From positions 1 to 28,572 of the forward strand of contig NZ_FR892753.1 in NCBI RefSeq assembly GCF_000434895.1: a stretch of 28,572 nucleotides of DNA, given 5' to 3'. Positions 1-7,058 of the stretch are shown here, piece after piece (the first letter of the stretch is position 1; each line of letters starts with the position of its first letter). The notes beneath the pieces were generated by a model. That model was not told the DNA's origin. It did no database searches and saw only the letters and a list, made by a program, of their open reading frames with translations. The translations under genes and the position numbers were made by a program. The DNA comes from Phascolarctobacterium succinatutens CAG:287 (GTDB taxonomy: Bacteria; Bacillota; Negativicutes; Acidaminococcales; Acidaminococcaceae).

Positions 1-90
1 AGAGTGTAAGTCGCCATAATTCTTCGGAGTTAGTAGTGCTATTCTCGTTGAAGCAGGAAGCTTCCGCCTCTATAGACGGGGGTACGTTCA
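1..90 (+). mobile_element. Probable 3'-end scar of an IS200/IS605 (TnpB-type) element
   Basis: The reading frame beginning at base 2 has a stop at 17-19. After it comes a stretch ending in VEAGSFRLYRRG, which resembles the C-terminal tail often seen in TnpB proteins of Firmicutes (VEAGSPRL-type). The same DNA forms a hairpin (arm 61-69, loop 70-73, arm 74-82, one C-A mismatch) followed by a TTCAC-like end at 86-90. This is the usual layout of an IS605-family right end, where the tnpB 3' end overlaps the guide (omega) RNA scaffold. No transposase domain lies inside the window, so this is a remnant or the edge of an element continuing upstream. The call rests on remembered family features. Confidence 0.5.
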
Positions 91-115
91 CATTTATATA
101 TTAGGAGGCAAGCAG

Positions 116-1168
116 ATGGACGCAGATAAAAAGAAAGCCTTAGACATGGCGATGCACCAGATTGAAAAGGATTTTGGCAAGGGCAGCATTATGATGCTGG
201 GCGAAGCAAGTTCCAAGATGAATATTGAGGTTATCCCTACAGGTGCTTTATCCCTGGATATTGCTCTTGGTGTCGGTGGTATTCCGCGTGGACGTGTTAT
301 TGAGATTTACGGTCCTGAATCTTCCGGTAAAACTACTGTTGCATTGCATATGATTGCTGAAGCTCAGAAAATGGGCGGCTATGCAGCATTTATCGATGCG
401 GAGCATGCACTTGATCCGGAGTATGCCCGTCATCTGGGTGTAGATATTGACGATCTGCTGATTTCTCAGCCGGATAATGGTGAGCAGGCATTGGAAATTG
501 CTGACGCCTTGGTACGCAGCGGCGCTATTGATATTATCGTTATTGACTCCGTTGCCGCTTTGGTTCCGCGTGCAGAAATCGAAGGCGAGATGGGTGATTC
601 CCATGTTGGCCTGCAGGCACGTCTGATGAGCCAGGCTCTGCGTAAGCTGACAGGTCTGATTTCCAAATCCAAATGTGCTACTATTTTCATCAATCAGATC
701 CGTGAAAAGGTTGGCGTTATGTTCGGTAATCCGGAAACAACTACCGGTGGCCGCGCACTGAAATTCTACTCTACCGTCCGTATGGATGTACGTCGTATTG
801 ATACGCTGAAAAACGGCAACGATGTAATTGGCAGCCGCACCCGTGTCAAGGTTGTCAAAAACAAGGTAGCACCTCCGTTCAGACAGGCAGAGTTTGATAT
901 TATGTATGGCAAGGGCATTTCCCATGAGGGCTGCCTTGTTGATCTTGGTGCAGACCTTGAAATTATCAACAAGAGCGGTGCCTGGTATTCCTATGGCGAT
1001 ATCCGTTTAGGTCAGGGCAAGGAAAAGGTTAAAGACTATTTGCGCGAAAATCCGGAAATTGCCAACGAAATTGAAGCTAAAATCCGCGCAGTGACGATTG
1101 CCAAGAGCGATAATAAGGAAGCAGCTGAGGAGCCGTTGCAGGATGTGGAGTCGATCTTTAAGGAATAA
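116..1168 (+). CDS. recA: Recombinase RecA
   Basis: RecA is the DNA-dependent ATPase that forms filaments on single-stranded DNA. It drives strand exchange and stimulates LexA self-cleavage. The 350-residue protein has the normal family length. Walker A is GPESSGKT at about residues 66-73, and the Walker B region is DIIVIDSVAALVP near 138-150. The L2 and monomer-interface segments (NQIREKVGVMFGNPE, GGRALKFY) are intact, and the tail is acidic as usual. AGGAGG at 103-108 sets the ATG start. Only about 25 bases separate the start from the IS605-like end, and neither a complete sigma-A promoter nor a GAAC-N4-GTTC LexA box is visible between base 1 and the gene. Transcription must therefore begin further upstream or within the scar. 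recX overlaps its 3' end. Confidence 0.98.
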   Translation: MDADKKKALDMAMHQIEKDFGKGSIMMLGEASSKMNIEVIPTGALSLDIALGVGGIPRGRVIEIYGPESSGKTTVALHMIAEAQKMGGYAAFIDAEHALDPEYARHLGVDIDDLLISQPDNGEQALEIADALVRSGAIDIIVIDSVAALVPRAEIEGEMGDSHVGLQARLMSQALRKLTGLISKSKCATIFINQIREKVGVMFGNPETTTGGRALKFYSTVRMDVRRIDTLKNGNDVIGSRTRVKVVKNKVAPPFRQAEFDIMYGKGISHEGCLVDLGADLEIINKSGAWYSYGDIRLGQGKEKVKDYLRENPEIANEIEAKIRAVTIAKSDNKEAAEEPLQDVESIFKE

Positions 1169-1670
1169 GAAAAAGGAAGAAGGCTTTACCAGCGCGCAGC
1201 AGGCTTATGACTGCGCGCTGGATTTATTGTCTTACCGCGATTACAGCCATAAGGATATGCTGGAGCGCTTGCAGCGCAAGGGTGCAACTAAGTCACAGGC
1301 TCTGGAGGCGGTGGCCAAGCTGGAGGATTACGGTCTGCTGAACGAGGAGCGTTACGCCCAAAGGGTGTACGAGGCCTGGCTGGCCAAACGCTATTACGGC
1401 AGACAGCATCTGCAGCTGGAGCTGACCAAGCGCGGCATACGCCCAGACGTGGCTGCGGAGATTATGGAACGCTTTACGCCTGACATTGAAGAGCAGCAGG
1501 CGGAGAACGCGGCACAGCTTTTCGTGCAGCGCAATCAGCGCAAGCTAACAGCAGAAACTGACAACAAAAAAATATATGCGGCTGCAGGACGCTTTATGGC
1601 GGCCCGTGGCTTTTCATCAAGATATGTGCACATTATATTGGGTAAATTGCATTTTTCAGACAATATATAG
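1143..1670 (+). CDS. recX: Regulatory protein RecX
   Basis: RecX binds RecA filaments and modulates (usually inhibits) RecA activity. The protein is all-helical with the three-helix repeats of the family. Recognisable segments are ALDLLSYRDYSHKDMLERL, the LEDYGLLNEERYAQ region and the YGRQHLQLELTKRGI region, the last typical of RecX. An in-frame TTG at 1098 also opens the frame, but ATG 1143 (175 aa) is preferred. It has GAGGAG at 1127-1132 with about 10 bases of spacing, and it avoids 15 unconserved residues. The gene overlaps recA by 26 bases, which indicates co-transcription and translational coupling. The C-terminus runs to the stop just before the rny promoter. Confidence 0.9.
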   Translation: MWSRSLRNKKKEEGFTSAQQAYDCALDLLSYRDYSHKDMLERLQRKGATKSQALEAVAKLEDYGLLNEERYAQRVYEAWLAKRYYGRQHLQLELTKRGIRPDVAAEIMERFTPDIEEQQAENAAQLFVQRNQRKLTAETDNKKIYAAAGRFMAARGFSSRYVHIILGKLHFSDNI

Positions 1671-1679
1671 CGGTTAAAC

Positions 1680-1709
1680 TTGACAATTTTGTTAAATATA
1701 CACTATAAT
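1680..1709 (+). promoter_or_regulatory. Sigma-A promoter for rny
   Basis: TTGACA at 1680-1685 and TATAAT at 1704-1709, both perfect consensus hexamers, are separated by 18 bases. The predicted transcript starts near 1716, about 200 bases before rny, and runs first into the terminator-like hairpin at 1749-1779. Confidence 0.8.
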
Positions 1710-1748
1710 GTAGTTATCCAATCGTGTTAATATCAACGATTTTCACGA

Positions 1749-1779
1749 GGCGACGCGTAAAGCGGTTGCCTTATTTTTT
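1749..1779 (+). terminator. Intrinsic terminator / possible attenuator in the rny leader
   Basis: The stem GGCGACGC / GCGGTTGCC has a GTAAA loop and one bulged G at 1749-1770. It is followed by TTATTTTTT at 1771-1779. It could end recA-recX transcription, but it lies downstream of the 1680-1709 promoter. It would therefore also stop most transcripts from that promoter after about 60 nt unless it is regulated. TCGTG (1722-1726) and CACGA (1744-1748) just upstream are complementary and could compete with or stack on the hairpin. Confidence 0.6.
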
Positions 1780-1917
1780 GCCCTATTTCAGAATAGATAA
1801 TACAGTGATTTATTATAGATTCAACGGAATAAGGACATCTATAGCAGACGCAAGCAGGCGCCTGCTGTTACTGTGCAAAAAAATCTTGGAAAAATCTAAT
1901 TTTAGGAGGTGAGGACG

Positions 1918-3453
1918 ATTTTAGAAATTATCGGTACAGCTGTTGTCGTTGGTCTGGCTGGCGGTGCAGTAGGTTATCTGGTTCGCAAAAATGTTGCTGA
2001 AGGTAAAATTGCTACTGCAGAAGAGCAGGCTATCCGTATTGTACAGGATGCGGAGCAGACCGGCGAAGCAAAACGCAAAGAAATCATGATGGAGGCTAAA
2101 GAAGAAATCCATCGTCTTCGTTCCGATATGGAGCGTGAAAATAAAGACAGACGTAATGACCTGCAGCGTCAGGAACGTCGTCTGCTGCAAAAAGAAGAAA
2201 ATCTGGACCGTAAAATCGAATCCTTCGAACGCAAAGAAGAAAAGCTGGCTTCCAAGGAACAGCGCCTGAACGCTGCTCAGGAGAAGGCTGAGGCAATGCT
2301 GGAAAAACGTCAGGTTGAACTGGAGCGTATTTCCGGACTGACCAGTGACGAAGCAAAGCAGGAGCTGCTGCAATCCCTCGAGGACGAGGTTAAGCATGAA
2401 TCTGCTATGATGGTTAAGGATCTGGAGCAACAGGCAAAAGATGAAGCGGACCGCAAGGCAAGAGAAATTATTTCCCTGGCAATTCAGCGTTGTGCAGCAG
2501 ACCATGTAGCGGAAACAACCGTTTCCGTAGTAGGCCTGCCTAACGATGAAATGAAGGGCCGCATTATCGGTCGTGAAGGCCGTAACATCCGTACTCTGGA
2601 AACCCTTACCGGCATCGATTTGATTATCGATGATACTCCGGAGGCTGTTATTATTTCCGGCTTCGATCCGGTACGCCGCGAGGTTGCCCGTATCGCTTTG
2701 GAAAAATTGATTAATGATGGTCGTATTCATCCGTCCCGCATTGAGGAAATGGTTGAAAAGGCACAAAAAGAGGTTGAGCAGAAGATTAAGGAAGCCGGCG
2801 AACAGGCTACCTTTGCAGTTGGTGTGCATGGCCTGCATCCCGAACTGATTAAGCTGCTGGGCCGCCTGAAATATCGTACCAGCTATGGTCAGAATGTCCT
2901 GAACCATTCTGTTGAGGTTGCCAACCTTGCAGGTGTAATGGCTTCTGAGCTTGGTGTTGACGTTGTTCTGGCTAAGCGTGCCGGCCTGCTGCATGATATT
3001 GGCAAGGCCATCGACCATGAAATGGAAGGCTCTCACGTTGAAATCGGCGGCGAAATCGCCAAGAAGTTCCGTGAGTCCGACTTGATTGTCAATGCTATTT
3101 TGGCGCATCATGGTGACTGCGAGCCTAAGAGTGTTGAAGCTGTTCTGGTATCTGCTGCTGACGCAGTATCTGCTGCCCGCCCGGGTGCAAGACGCGAAAC
3201 TCTGGAAAGCTACCTGAAGCGCTTAACTCGATTGGAAGAAATTTCTGAGTCCTTTGAGGGCGTTGAAAAATGCTATGCCGTACAGGCTGGCCGCGAAATC
3301 CGCATTATGGTTAAGCCGGATGTTATCGATGATGCTTCCGCTGTGCTTCTGGCACGCGATGTCTCCAAGAAGATTGAAGCTGAAATGGAATATCCAGGTC
3401 AGATCAAGGTTGTTATCATCCGCGAAACCCGTGCTGTTGATTACGCAAAATAA
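1918..3453 (+). CDS. rny: Ribonuclease Y (membrane-anchored endoribonuclease)
   Basis: RNase Y starts bulk mRNA decay and processing from the membrane. The domain order is canonical: one N-terminal membrane segment (about residues 3-22, IIGTAVVVGLAGGAVGYLV), a long charged coiled coil (about 30-190), a KH domain with GRIIGREGRNIRTLE (about 214-228), and an HD domain with HSVEVANLAG and the metal-binding HDIGKAIDH (His-Asp near 359-360). The length of about 511 aa is normal. AGGAGGTG at 1904-1911 is an excellent ribosome site. The only in-frame standard start, GTG 1909, lies inside it and cannot be used with normal spacing. The codon with correct spacing (8 bases) is ATT at 1918, so I place the start there. 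The true N-terminus is uncertain by three codons. Confidence 0.93.
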   Translation: MLEIIGTAVVVGLAGGAVGYLVRKNVAEGKIATAEEQAIRIVQDAEQTGEAKRKEIMMEAKEEIHRLRSDMERENKDRRNDLQRQERRLLQKEENLDRKIESFERKEEKLASKEQRLNAAQEKAEAMLEKRQVELERISGLTSDEAKQELLQSLEDEVKHESAMMVKDLEQQAKDEADRKAREIISLAIQRCAADHVAETTVSVVGLPNDEMKGRIIGREGRNIRTLETLTGIDLIIDDTPEAVIISGFDPVRREVARIALEKLINDGRIHPSRIEEMVEKAQKEVEQKIKEAGEQATFAVGVHGLHPELIKLLGRLKYRTSYGQNVLNHSVEVANLAGVMASELGVDVVLAKRAGLLHDIGKAIDHEMEGSHVEIGGEIAKKFRESDLIVNAILAHHGDCEPKSVEAVLVSAADAVSAARPGARRETLESYLKRLTRLEEISESFEGVEKCYAVQAGREIRIMVKPDVIDDASAVLLARDVSKKIEAEMEYPGQIKVVIIRETRAVDYAK

Positions 3454-3464
3454 CGAAATTCCTG

Positions 3465-3492
3465 AAAGAGCTGCTTAGGCAGCTCTTTTTTT
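3465..3492 (+). terminator. Intrinsic terminator after rny
   Basis: AGAGCTGC (3467-3474), a TTAG loop and GCAGCTCT (3479-3486) are followed by seven T residues. It lies just after the rny stop and isolates rny from the cobalamin operon. Confidence 0.93.
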
Positions 3493-3530
3493 GTGCCTTA
3501 GCAGGATTATAGGAATTGCTGTCGAATATA

Positions 3531-3536
3531 TATACT
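3531..3536 (+). promoter_or_regulatory. Possible -10 box for the cobalamin operon
   Basis: TATACT (with TATATA overlapping at 3527-3532) lies just before the riboswitch aptamer. No convincing -35 hexamer is seen 16-18 bases upstream, so the exact promoter is tentative. Confidence 0.35.
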
Positions 3537-3544
3537 TGGAATTT

Positions 3545-3808
3545 TTTTGACAGGTGCGCCGGTTGAGGTCGGTGCTGAAAAGGGAATGCCGGTGAGAATC
3601 CGGAGCAGTCCCGCTACTGTAAGCGGAGCCCAGGCAATTATGTCACTGACGCAAGTTGGGAAGGCGCTGAGGGCGATGAAGCTAAGCCAGGAGACCTGCC
3701 TGTTACGAAGCTCGGAGCCTACGGGAGATAGGCTGGCTTTGGTATGCGTAAATATAGAATTTTTGGCTGCATCTGCATTTTGTGAATCTCCCGCAAGGGA
3801 GCTTTTTT
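3545..3808 (+). ncRNA. Cobalamin (B12) riboswitch with terminator expression platform
   Basis: Aptamer hallmarks are GGTGCGCCGGTTGAGGTC at the 5' end, GGGAATGCCGGTGAGAATCC (3582-3601), CCCGCTACTGTAAGCGG, and the B12 box AAGCTAAGCCAGGAGACCTG (3678-3697). A 3' hairpin, AGCCTA / TAGGCT at 3716-3734, has the loop CGGGAGA, which can pair with TCCCG at 3609-3613 as the class's kissing contact. The platform is a terminator: CTCCC-GCAA-GGGAG at 3788-3801 plus T6 at 3803-3808. The segment CGGGAGAT (3722-3729) is perfectly complementary to ATCTCCCG (3786-3793), the terminator's 5' arm. Cobalamin binding should therefore favour termination and lower expression of the five genes downstream. Confidence 0.93.
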
Positions 3809-3864
3809 CATATATGCATAAAATGAAAAGCATGCAGCTTACAAAAACGAAGGGAGGTTGAAAT

Positions 3865-4443
3865 ATGCCTGGAAAAATCATTATGGTTACCGGCGGAGCC
3901 CGCAGTGGCAAAAGCGAATTTGCAGAACGCTATGTATTGCATTATTCTCCCAAATGCGATTACGTTGCTACGGCAGAAATCTTAGATGAGGAAATGGCGG
4001 AGCGCGTGCGTCTGCACCGTCAGCGCCGTGATGCGCGTTGGATTAATCACGAAGCGCCTTATCATGCGGAGCGCACGCTTGAAGCTCTGTCTGCGGAAAC
4101 AGGAGCGGTTCTGTTTGATTGCCTGACTGTTTATATGTGTAATCTGATTTACGGCAAGGAAGCGCCGGAGGGTGAATTCCTTGAGCGCTGTCAGGTAGTA
4201 TTTGACGAAATTGACAAGGTGCTGGCAGCAGCACGTAATTGCGGCAAAATCGTTGTCTTTGTTACGAACGAGGTGGGCAGCGGTATTGTGCCGGATAATC
4301 AGATGGCGCGTGAATACCGTGACCTTGCCGGCTGGGTTAACCAGCGTGTGGCGAAGGAGGCTGACCACGTTTATTATTGTGTAGCTGGTCAGGCCGTTGA
4401 CGTAAAAAAATTGGCTTTTAAATTTGAGGATGAAGGAGAATAA
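3865..4443 (+). CDS. cobU: Bifunctional adenosylcobinamide kinase / adenosylcobinamide-phosphate guanylyltransferase
   Basis: CobU phosphorylates adenosylcobinamide and then adds GMP from GTP, giving AdoCbi-GDP for the CobS reaction. The P-loop GGARSGKS lies at about residues 10-17. Family motifs follow: TAEILDEEM with ERVRLHRQRR, the WINHEAP segment, DCLTVYMCNL, and the C-terminal VTNEVGSGIVPDNQMAREYR and DLAGWVNQ. At 192 aa it is slightly longer than the classical enzyme. GGGAGG at 3852-3857 with 7-base spacing supports the ATG. It is the first gene after the B12 riboswitch and heads a tight operon; cobT begins 8 bases after its stop. Confidence 0.96.
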   Translation: MPGKIIMVTGGARSGKSEFAERYVLHYSPKCDYVATAEILDEEMAERVRLHRQRRDARWINHEAPYHAERTLEALSAETGAVLFDCLTVYMCNLIYGKEAPEGEFLERCQVVFDEIDKVLAAARNCGKIVVFVTNEVGSGIVPDNQMAREYRDLAGWVNQRVAKEADHVYYCVAGQAVDVKKLAFKFEDEGE

Positions 4444-4451
4444 CGACTGAT

Positions 4452-5462
4452 ATGGAAAAAATCATGATACCTGCCCTGGATGAAGAACGTATGCAGGAAG
4501 TGCGGGCAGGCTACGCTAAGATAGACAAGCCGGCAGCCAACTTGGGCAAGCTGGAGGATATGGTTGTAGACCTTGCAGGTATGCTCGGCAAGGATTTACC
4601 GGATAAATTAAAGACGGCGATGGTTCTGATGTGCGGTGATCACGGTATTGCCAAATACGGTGTCAGCGCTTATCCGCAGGAGGTTACGCGCCAGATGATT
4701 AACGGCTATATGCGCGGTACTGCCGGAGCCACCGTGCTGGCACGTCATGCGCACGCCGATGTTTTCGTCTGCGATGTAGGCACTGCCTTTGATTTGAGCG
4801 ATTTGCCCAAGGTTTATCAAAAAAAGGTAGCCTGGGGAACAAATGACTTCACCCAGGGACCGGCGATGACGCGCGAGCAGGCGGAAAAGGCTATTGCCGT
4901 TGGCATGGAAATGGCTGATATGTGCATCGACCAAGGCTACAATATGCTTTATACCGGTGAAATGGGTATCGGCAATACAACCTCTACCTCCGCTATTGCC
5001 AGCGCGTTTCTGGGACTGGATCCGCAGCTGACTGTCGGCCGCGGCAGCGGTATTAATGACGAACGCATGAAGATTAAGCGTCAGGTTGTTATCGACGGCC
5101 TGGCTAAAAATATGCCGAAGCAGGGTGATGCGATGGATATACTCTGTAAGGTCGGCGGCTATGACCACGCAGGTCTGGCCGGTGTTATTATCGGCGCAGC
5201 CCGCCGCCGTGTACCGACAATGGTTGACGGTGTCAATGCCACGGCTGCAGCACTGCTGGCCTACGGCCTCTATCCGCAGTGCCGCGATTATATGCTTTGC
5301 TCGCATCTGAGCAGCGATATTTCCCACAAGAAAATGTTGGAGCTGATGCAGCTTTATCCGATTGTGGATGCCGGTATGCGCCTGGGCGAGGGTACCGGTG
5401 CTTCCTTGGCTATTGTTGTGCTGCAGGCAGCGATGGATGTGTATAATCATTTAAGCAGGTGA
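4452..5462 (+). CDS. cobT: Nicotinate-nucleotide--dimethylbenzimidazole phosphoribosyltransferase (CobT/ArsA-like)
   Basis: CobT transfers ribose phosphate from NaMN to the lower-ligand base, making the alpha-ribotide that CobS attaches to AdoCbi-GDP. The 336-residue protein keeps the full family pattern: CGDHGIAKYGVSAYPQEVT, GEMGIGNTTSTSA, GRGSGI, VDGVNATAAALLA, and RLGEGTGA with the catalytic Glu at about residue 313. The N-terminal motif KIDKPAANLGKLE departs from the common KPPGSLG(R/K)LE form. A second, shorter CobT-like protein is encoded two genes downstream, so this copy may act as the ArsA-like half of an ArsA/ArsB-type pair or alone as CobT. GAAGGAG at 4433-4439 precedes it. Confidence 0.95.
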   Translation: MEKIMIPALDEERMQEVRAGYAKIDKPAANLGKLEDMVVDLAGMLGKDLPDKLKTAMVLMCGDHGIAKYGVSAYPQEVTRQMINGYMRGTAGATVLARHAHADVFVCDVGTAFDLSDLPKVYQKKVAWGTNDFTQGPAMTREQAEKAIAVGMEMADMCIDQGYNMLYTGEMGIGNTTSTSAIASAFLGLDPQLTVGRGSGINDERMKIKRQVVIDGLAKNMPKQGDAMDILCKVGGYDHAGLAGVIIGAARRRVPTMVDGVNATAAALLAYGLYPQCRDYMLCSHLSSDISHKKMLELMQLYPIVDAGMRLGEGTGASLAIVVLQAAMDVYNHLSR

Positions 5463-5466
5463 TGTG

Positions 5467-6201
5467 ATGCGTGATTTTGTAACTTGTCTGGAATTTTTGA
5501 CCAGAATCCGCTTTTCCAACCGCACTGATTGGCATGATGACGATTTCAGCCGCAGCGTGCCGTACTTCCCTTTGGTCGGCCTGGTAATGGGCGTTTTTAT
5601 GGGTGCGGTAAATTACGGCCTGTATTATCTGCACACACCTGATTTAATGCGTGCGGTGATGCTGGTGCTGGCGGAGCTGATTATTATCGGCGCACTGATG
5701 TATGACGGCTTTATGGATACCTCCGACGGTGTTTTCAGCGCCCGTGACCGTGAGCGTATGCTGGAAATCATGAAGGACAGCCACGTAGGCTCCAATGCCG
5801 TTATCGCGCTTGTCTGCCTCGTGATGCTGAAGGTGGCTGCCTATACTACGCTGCCGCCGGTAAAGCTGTCGTTTGCTTTGGTTGCGGTTTTTGTAGCAAC
5901 GCGTACCTTTATGGTTACCTACATCGTCAACTACAAGTATGCACGCAAAACAGGTATCGGTCATATGTTTAAGGCCTATGCCAAGCCGATGTATACCTAT
6001 ATTGCCTTTGCTCTTTGTCTGGCGCTTGTCGCAGCCTGCGGTTTGCCATATCTGTATACGGCAATAGCGGCCTTTGTTATCTGCCAGTGCATTGCGCATT
6101 TCCTCAGCGGTCAGCTGGGCGGCCTTACCGGTGATACCTACGGCTTTTTGACGGAATGCGGCGTTGTGGTTTACCTGATGCTCGCAACCTATATAATCTG
6201 A
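5467..6201 (+). CDS. cobS: Adenosylcobinamide-GDP ribazoletransferase (cobalamin synthase)
   Basis: CobS is the membrane enzyme that joins AdoCbi-GDP to the alpha-ribotide, completing the nucleotide loop. The 244-residue protein is strongly hydrophobic, with about six predicted membrane segments. It carries the N-terminal CLEFLTRIRFSN (family: LQFLTRIP), the PLVG loop, the metal-binding motif DGFMDTSDGVFS (family: DGLADTADG), and MLEIMKDSHVGSNAV (family: MKDSRIG). AGGTG at 5457-5461 favours ATG 5467 over the GTG three bases upstream. cobT ends only four bases before. The gene sits between the two CobT homologues, in line with a nucleotide loop module. Confidence 0.95.
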   Translation: MRDFVTCLEFLTRIRFSNRTDWHDDDFSRSVPYFPLVGLVMGVFMGAVNYGLYYLHTPDLMRAVMLVLAELIIIGALMYDGFMDTSDGVFSARDRERMLEIMKDSHVGSNAVIALVCLVMLKVAAYTTLPPVKLSFALVAVFVATRTFMVTYIVNYKYARKTGIGHMFKAYAKPMYTYIAFALCLALVAACGLPYLYTAIAAFVICQCIAHFLSGQLGGLTGDTYGFLTECGVVVYLMLATYII

Positions 6202-6257
6202 TATATTTCCCCGGCAATATTTTGCCTAATTATAAAGAGACAGAAAGGAAAAATGCT

Positions 6258-7058
6258 ATGCATATAGAAGAAATAATCCAAAAGATTGTGCCTGCGGACA
6301 GAGGTTGTATGAAGCTGGCGCAGACACGCTTTGATAATCTGATCAAGCCGGTCGGCAGTCTGGCCAAGCTGGAAGAAATGACCTCGCGCTATTGCGGTAT
6401 CAAGGGCATTTATGAAAAAGAGGATTTAGATTATCCTAAACGCGATTTGCTGGTGTGGTGCGGTATCGAAGAGGCTGCTCAGGCCGAAAAAATTATGCAC
6501 GCTAAATGGCCGGTGAATGTGCTGGCTGCAGAAACCGGTGCGAAGGCCGTGGCTCTGCTCGTAACCTTGGAGGAGGAGGCTGACGCTCTGGAAGAGGGCG
6601 CTGCCCTGGTGCAGGAGCTGGTACATGAGAAGGGATTAGAGCTGTTGGGCTTCGGCTGTCTTTCCAATCCTGATAATGAGATGGTACGCACTGCAATGAC
6701 TGGTGCTCTGCTGCAGGCTGCAGCAATGAAGGTGCCGGTAATGCTGGACGGTGTTGCTGTCTGCAAGGCTGCCAAAAAGGCAGCGGATATGGCACCTGCC
6801 GTGCTGGATTACTGCTTTGCCGGTCACGTTTCCGCAGAGCCGGGAGCGGAAGAATGCCTGCAGGAGCTGGGGCTTACGGCACCGCTGCGCCTGAACATTC
6901 CCGACGGCGCCGGTGAGGGAGCTGCTGTCTGCTTTACGCTGTTCAATGCCGGCATCAAGGCCTACAAGGAAATGGAAACCTTTGAGGAAGCAGGCGTACA
7001 TGCGGAGATGAAGGAATTTTCCCTGGCAGAGCAATCTAAAAAAGGAGCGAAGGCTTAA
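6258..7058 (+). CDS. Degenerate CobT paralogue (candidate ArsB-like partner)
   Basis: This 266-residue protein is homologous to CobT at both ends but is about 70 residues shorter. The N-terminal RFDNLIKPVGSLAKLEEM matches the family's substrate-binding start better than the full-length cobT does. The C-terminal half keeps PVMLDGVAVCKAA, the region matching the ASHRSAEPGH motif (AGHVSAEPGA), and a GAGEGAAVCF segment. The GDHG and GEMGIGNTT motifs are missing. At the RLGEGTG site the protein reads IPDGAGEG, so the catalytic Glu aligns with Ala. It is unlikely to be an active CobT alone. Its operon position suggests a regulatory or heterodimer role, as in the Sporomusa ArsAB phenol-activating enzyme. 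AAAGGA at 6244-6249 supports ATG 6258. Confidence 0.75.
   Translation: MHIEEIIQKIVPADRGCMKLAQTRFDNLIKPVGSLAKLEEMTSRYCGIKGIYEKEDLDYPKRDLLVWCGIEEAAQAEKIMHAKWPVNVLAAETGAKAVALLVTLEEEADALEEGAALVQELVHEKGLELLGFGCLSNPDNEMVRTAMTGALLQAAAMKVPVMLDGVAVCKAAKKAADMAPAVLDYCFAGHVSAEPGAEECLQELGLTAPLRLNIPDGAGEGAAVCFTLFNAGIKAYKEMETFEEAGVHAEMKEFSLAEQSKKGAKA

Noticed and set aside
1724..1912. Possible 62-aa leader peptide before rny
   Set aside because: It overlaps the terminator hairpin and the rny ribosome site, has no Shine-Dalgarno sequence of its own, and its composition is not protein-like.
1921..3111. 396-codon open frame on the minus strand inside rny
   Set aside because: It lies fully opposite a well-conserved RNase Y and its translation is low-complexity without family features.
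3547..3861. 104-aa frame between rny and cobU
   Set aside because: It coincides with the cobalamin riboswitch and its terminator; conserved bases are explained by RNA structure.
6156..6257. N-terminal extension of the CobT-like paralogue
   Set aside because: It would overlap cobS and bypass the AAAGGA site before ATG 6258, where CobT-like sequence begins.
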